Origin: Euryarchaeota archaeon UBA91
GTDB taxonomy: Archaea > Thermoplasmatota > Poseidoniia > Poseidoniales > Poseidoniaceae
Length of the DNA: 9,658 nt
NCBI GenBank assembly: GCA_002499705.1
Contig: DAMU01000004.1
Location: forward strand, 1 to 9,658
Reading direction: 5' to 3'
In this document: piece by piece, positions 7,562 through 9,658 of the stretch
Position numbering within the stretch: the first letter of the stretch is position 1
Layout of the letters: each line of letters starts with the position of its first letter
The notes under the pieces: generated by a model
Database searches by the model: none
Told to the model about the DNA's origin: nothing
The model's input: the letters and a program-made list of their open reading frames with translations, nothing else
Position numbers and translations under genes: made by a program

Positions 7562-8656
7562 ATGATTTCATACGAACACATGAGAGGGTTACTTATGGGA
7601 ATGTCAGACGAGGAAGAGGCAGTCTATGAAGAACTCAATATACTCAAGAGCCAATTGAAGGCTGATGAAGAATGCAAAGTGGTTCTCATCGGGGATATCA
7701 TGATGGATTGCTACATACACGGATATGCGAACAATCTCAATTCCAGAGCTCCTGTTCCTGTTCTGCGTGAAACAATGCGAGAAGAGGATGTTGGTGCGGC
7801 TGCTCACGTTGGTCGTGGGCTCAAATCGATGGGTTTGCAGAGTCATCTGTTTGGTGTAGTCGGAGATGACCGTGCAGGCCTTAATATTCTTCAACTGCTT
7901 GACGATGAAGGCGTATCTACAAACGGCATTTCGATTCTTGAAGGACGTACTACTACGGTGAAAACTCGTCTTCTTGCAACACGTGAAAGTTTAGTCAGTG
8001 ATGAGCAATTACTCTTGCGATGGGATGTTGAGGACGACCACCCGGTGCCTGCTGATGCTTCCGTTTCTTTGTATGATCAGGCGATTGAAGAAGTCATATC
8101 TGCCGATGTGGTGATTCTATCTGATTATGGACAAGGCGTCGTTAACGATGCCGGTGCAGAACGAGTGGTCACTGCTGCAAAAAAGAATAATGTTCAAATT
8201 ATTGCTGACCCAAAACTCACAGGTTTACACCGTACTCATGGCGTTAATTGGATATTATTTCAATCTCAAGGACTGGAATTGATGCGCAGAAGACTCGGGG
8301 TTTCAACCGGTAGTGATGCTGCAAAGCAACTGATTGAAACGCATGGCTGGGACCACTTAGTCGTCCTCTCAGGAGAGGCTGGCGTTACAATCTATTCCAG
8401 GGAAGAGGAAGTTGTTCATGCACCATGCACACTTGACGATTTGCGACAAATGATTGGACTCATTGATGCTGCTGCCGTTGCGATTGCAGTTGCAATTTCC
8501 AAAAACCTCTCCGTTCGAAATACCGCCTTACTTGCAAATGCAGCATGTGAATGCATATTAGGAGCACACCAAACGGAATCCTTCGTGCTCAGTCGTGAAG
8601 ATTTAATCGATCGAATTGGAGAAATGTCTTGGAACCTTCAAGTTTCAAAGCGTTGA
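7562..8656 (+). CDS. PfkB-family sugar kinase, HldE/RfaE domain I-like, with altered catalytic motif
   Basis: A ribokinase-fold protein of 364 residues most like the heptose-7-phosphate kinase domain of HldE/RfaE. Recognisable motifs, in order: VVLIGDIMMDCYIHG (40-54) followed by SRAPVPVLRE, the substrate-side signature; VGAAAHVGRGLKSMG (77-91), the first PfkB signature; VVGDDRAG; SDYGQGVV (187-194); ADPKLTG (215-221); and LVVLSGEAGVTIYS (266-279). The second PfkB signature, normally GAGD, reads GLID (299-302). The catalytic Asp302 remains, but the anion-hole glycine and alanine are replaced. The usual TPN after ADPK is FQS. The C-terminal nucleotidyltransferase domain of bifunctional HldE is absent. 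Activity is therefore uncertain; it may phosphorylate another sugar or have a non-catalytic role. ATG 7562 follows the previous stop directly, suggesting translational coupling. ATG 7595 is a good alternative because GAGAGGG (7582-7588) lies six bases before it. The archease gene follows after nine bases. Confidence 0.87.
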   Translation: MISYEHMRGLLMGMSDEEEAVYEELNILKSQLKADEECKVVLIGDIMMDCYIHGYANNLNSRAPVPVLRETMREEDVGAAAHVGRGLKSMGLQSHLFGVVGDDRAGLNILQLLDDEGVSTNGISILEGRTTTVKTRLLATRESLVSDEQLLLRWDVEDDHPVPADASVSLYDQAIEEVISADVVILSDYGQGVVNDAGAERVVTAAKKNNVQIIADPKLTGLHRTHGVNWILFQSQGLELMRRRLGVSTGSDAAKQLIETHGWDHLVVLSGEAGVTIYSREEEVVHAPCTLDDLRQMIGLIDAAAVAIAVAISKNLSVRNTALLANAACECILGAHQTESFVLSREDLIDRIGEMSWNLQVSKR

Positions 8657-8661
8657 GGTGA
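8655..8661 (+). promoter_or_regulatory. Shine-Dalgarno site of the archease gene, overlapping the kinase stop
   Basis: GAGGTGA is a full match to the archaeal anti-Shine-Dalgarno, ending four bases before ATG 8666. Its first two bases belong to the kinase TGA stop, so translation of the two genes is probably coupled. Confidence 0.7.
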
Positions 8662-8665
8662 AAGT

Positions 8666-9166
8666 ATGAGTTCTTGGCCAAGGCCAACAACCGCTGATAT
8701 CGGTTTACGTGCATTTGCCGCTAGTCCGAGCCGACTGATGAATGAGGCAACGATTGGTATGCAAGAGATCTTGCTCTCTGATGAGGCTCAGAAATCAATC
8801 AATAAACTCATCCGTCACACATCACAATGGCAAATAGTTTCACCAGTGAGTGAAGGTATTAAACACTGGGACTTGCTACTCATTCAATGGCTGGAAGAAG
8901 TACTTTACCGAGCTGAGATTCACCAGCAATGGCTTGTTGACTGCCAAATAGCAGTGAAATGGGGGGAGAGTGAAGTTATGCTTTCGGCCCAAGTTTCATG
9001 GGTAAACTCGGATGATGTTGAACGCGAAATTGAGATTAAAGCAGTGACAAGTCACGAATTGCAATTTACAGAACTCTCAAAAAGTGAAGTCGCTCGGTCA
9101 CCGTGGGAACAAGTTCCTGATTTTCAAGGACCTGGTTGGTTCTGCGACGTCGTGTTTGATATTTGA
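8666..9166 (+). CDS. Archease (RtcB tRNA-ligase activating protein)
   Basis: Archease is a small protein that helps the RNA ligase RtcB take up guanylate and turn over during tRNA splicing and RNA repair. This 166-residue protein has the usual family length and motifs: TADIGLRAFAASPSRLMNEA near the N-terminus (Asp11), LLIQWLEEVLYRAE (71-84), EIEIKAVTSHELQF (121-134), and the C-terminal DVVFDI ending in Asp165-Ile166. The N-terminal and C-terminal acidic residues correspond to the metal-binding site of known archeases. One difference is that the usual His before TAD is Thr (PTTAD). The gene is third in an operon with the kinase and winged-helix protein. The tRNA-splicing endonuclease lies about 2 kb away on the other strand, which supports a shared role in tRNA maturation. 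RtcB itself is not in the window. Its 3' end overlaps the convergent small membrane-protein gene by 43 bases. Confidence 0.9.
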   Translation: MSSWPRPTTADIGLRAFAASPSRLMNEATIGMQEILLSDEAQKSINKLIRHTSQWQIVSPVSEGIKHWDLLLIQWLEEVLYRAEIHQQWLVDCQIAVKWGESEVMLSAQVSWVNSDDVEREIEIKAVTSHELQFTELSKSEVARSPWEQVPDFQGPGWFCDVVFDI

Positions 9167-9402
9167 CCAATCAGCCCATCATAGCGAAGGCGGGTTCCGA
9201 TAAAGAATCCGAGTGTATTGACGACGAGATCCATGATTTTATTCCCCCAATCTTCGACTGCAAATTCGTATGGAAGTATCAGTTCAAGGAGTTCCCAGCC
9301 TACACTGAGAACAATGAATATCTGCCAATTTGTGAGAAAAAATCGGCCTGCGGTAGACCAGATTAAAAAATGTGAGACAGAATACATGTTCAACAGAACC
9401 AT
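9124..9402 (-). CDS. Small membrane protein, VanZ/YjdF-like, function unknown
   Basis: A 92-residue protein with three likely membrane segments: about 8-23 (SVSHFLIWSTAGRFFL), 26-44 (QIFIVLSVGWELLELILPY) and 56-71 (IMDLVVNTLGFFIG). The pattern GWELLE, then an acidic loop (EFAVEDWGNK), then DLVVNTLGFFIG resembles the conserved core of small VanZ- or YjdF-type membrane proteins. This is a resemblance only and I cannot name a function. The gene is real rather than a shadow of the archease frame: most of it lies beyond the archease stop, its composition is typical of a membrane protein, and on its own strand GAGG stands seven bases before ATG 9402. The tail after residue 75 is hydrophilic and overlaps the archease 3' end by 43 bases. 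The SRP RNA gene ends about 30 bases upstream on the same strand, so this gene may be read from the SRP RNA promoter. Confidence 0.75.
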   Translation of the reverse strand: MVLLNMYSVSHFLIWSTAGRFFLTNWQIFIVLSVGWELLELILPYEFAVEDWGNKIMDLVVNTLGFFIGTRLRYDGLIGQISNTTSQNQPGP

Positions 9403-9409
9403 CGAAAAA

Positions 9410-9413
9410 CCTC
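9410..9413 (-). promoter_or_regulatory. Shine-Dalgarno site of the small membrane protein gene
   Basis: On the minus strand this reads GAGG (within TGAGGT), seven bases before ATG 9402. It decides this start and supports the short frame as a translated gene. Confidence 0.6.
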
Positions 9414-9433
9414 AGAGTGGGAATTCCAAAGGT

Positions 9434-9658
9434 TGACATGCGCTATCCCCAGCTAAACCCACACACTTCCTCCATCCCGTTACCCCACAGCACCCATGGC
9501 TCCGAGTAGGGCTGCTCCGTTCCCGGCCTGACCTATTCCCCCGGCTATCCATTTCCTGTTTCCCTCCGGAAACAGTTCACAGCACCCGAGTCATGTGGGG
9601 GCGAGACATCAACGTCCGCATGCAGAAACCAAGGAGCCGCTTTCGCCGCCCAAAGGCG
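9434..9658 (-). ncRNA. ffs: SRP RNA (archaeal 7S RNA), 5' end outside the window
   Basis: RNA scaffold of the signal recognition particle, which targets ribosomes making membrane and secreted proteins. On the minus strand the SRP54-binding helix 8 is clear at 9533-9510. GGTCAGG and AGCAGCC form the conserved internal loop around CCG-GGAA-CGG, a GGAA tetraloop. Helix 6, the SRP19 site, is a perfect 8-bp stem (9575-9568 with 9563-9556) closed by the tetraloop GGAG. Helix 5 pairing is visible as CCCCACA (9600-9594) with TGTGGGG (9489-9483). A more distal pairing is CATGCG (9622-9617) with CGCATG (9443-9438). The presence of helices 5, 6 and 8 marks an archaeal or eukaryotic-type RNA rather than bacterial 4.5S. 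The region is visibly richer in G+C than the protein genes. The 3' end is placed just after the last pairing and is uncertain by about 10 bases. The 5' Alu part and the promoter lie beyond base 9658. Confidence 0.93.

Noticed and set aside
6566..9166. Phage-defence or tellurium-resistance operon because of the TerB-like repeats
   Set aside because: No TerC, TerD or TerE partners, nuclease, helicase or toxin is present; the companions are a sugar kinase and an archease.
9163..9436. Two short plus-strand open frames after the archease
   Set aside because: They lie opposite the small membrane-protein gene, which has a good Shine-Dalgarno and clear membrane segments; the plus-strand frames show neither.
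9420..9658. tRNA or rRNA fragment at the right edge
   Set aside because: No tRNA cloverleaf or rRNA motif is seen, and the helix 6 and helix 8 signatures identify the region as SRP RNA.
1..9658. CRISPR arrays, insertion sequences or integrase/attachment sites
   Set aside because: No regularly spaced direct repeats, transposase-like protein or flanking repeats were seen on either strand.

Overview
The window looks like chromosomal DNA from an uncultivated marine euryarchaeon, most probably a member of Candidatus Poseidoniia (Marine Group II). This taxonomic guess is inference, not a search result. It rests on several archaeal features found together: a tRNA-splicing endonuclease of the EndA family, an archease, an SRP RNA with an SRP19-type helix 6, and GAGGTGA-type Shine-Dalgarno sites. 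These sit beside a bacterial-like proton-translocating transhydrogenase and large secreted proteins with C-terminal membrane anchors. Coding density is very high and the protein genes have moderate G+C. The only visibly G+C-rich stretch is the RNA gene at the right edge.

Left block (1-5402, all + strand) is a membrane and envelope region. It holds the 3' part of pntB (NADP-binding domain III complete), then a secreted or membrane-anchored protein with a CSCHG motif, then a TatC-like translocase subunit carrying an unusual extra cytosolic domain of about 200 residues, then a large M6-type secreted zinc metalloprotease with a C-terminal membrane anchor. A strong hairpin separates pntB from the next gene.

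Middle (5403-6515, - strand): a two-repeat tRNA intron endonuclease. Its stop codon directly abuts the protease stop. The C-terminal repeat keeps the catalytic Tyr/His/Lys and the N-terminal repeat is a degenerate partner.

Right block (6566-9166, + strand) is a tight three-gene operon: a winged-helix protein with three exactly spaced TerB-like repeats, an HldE/RfaE-like PfkB-family sugar kinase with an altered catalytic motif, and an archease (RtcB tRNA-ligase activator). A small membrane protein (- strand) converges on and overlaps the archease 3' end. The window ends inside an SRP (7S) RNA gene on the - strand, of which helices 5, 6 and 8 are visible and the 5' end is missing.

Themes: tRNA splicing (EndA and archease about 2 kb apart on opposite strands) and protein export (TatC, SRP RNA, secreted proteins). 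I see no mobile element, CRISPR array or recognisable defence system. The features most worth following up are the TatC C-terminal domain, the winged-helix/triple-TerB protein with its co-transcribed atypical kinase, and the SRP RNA-membrane protein arrangement.
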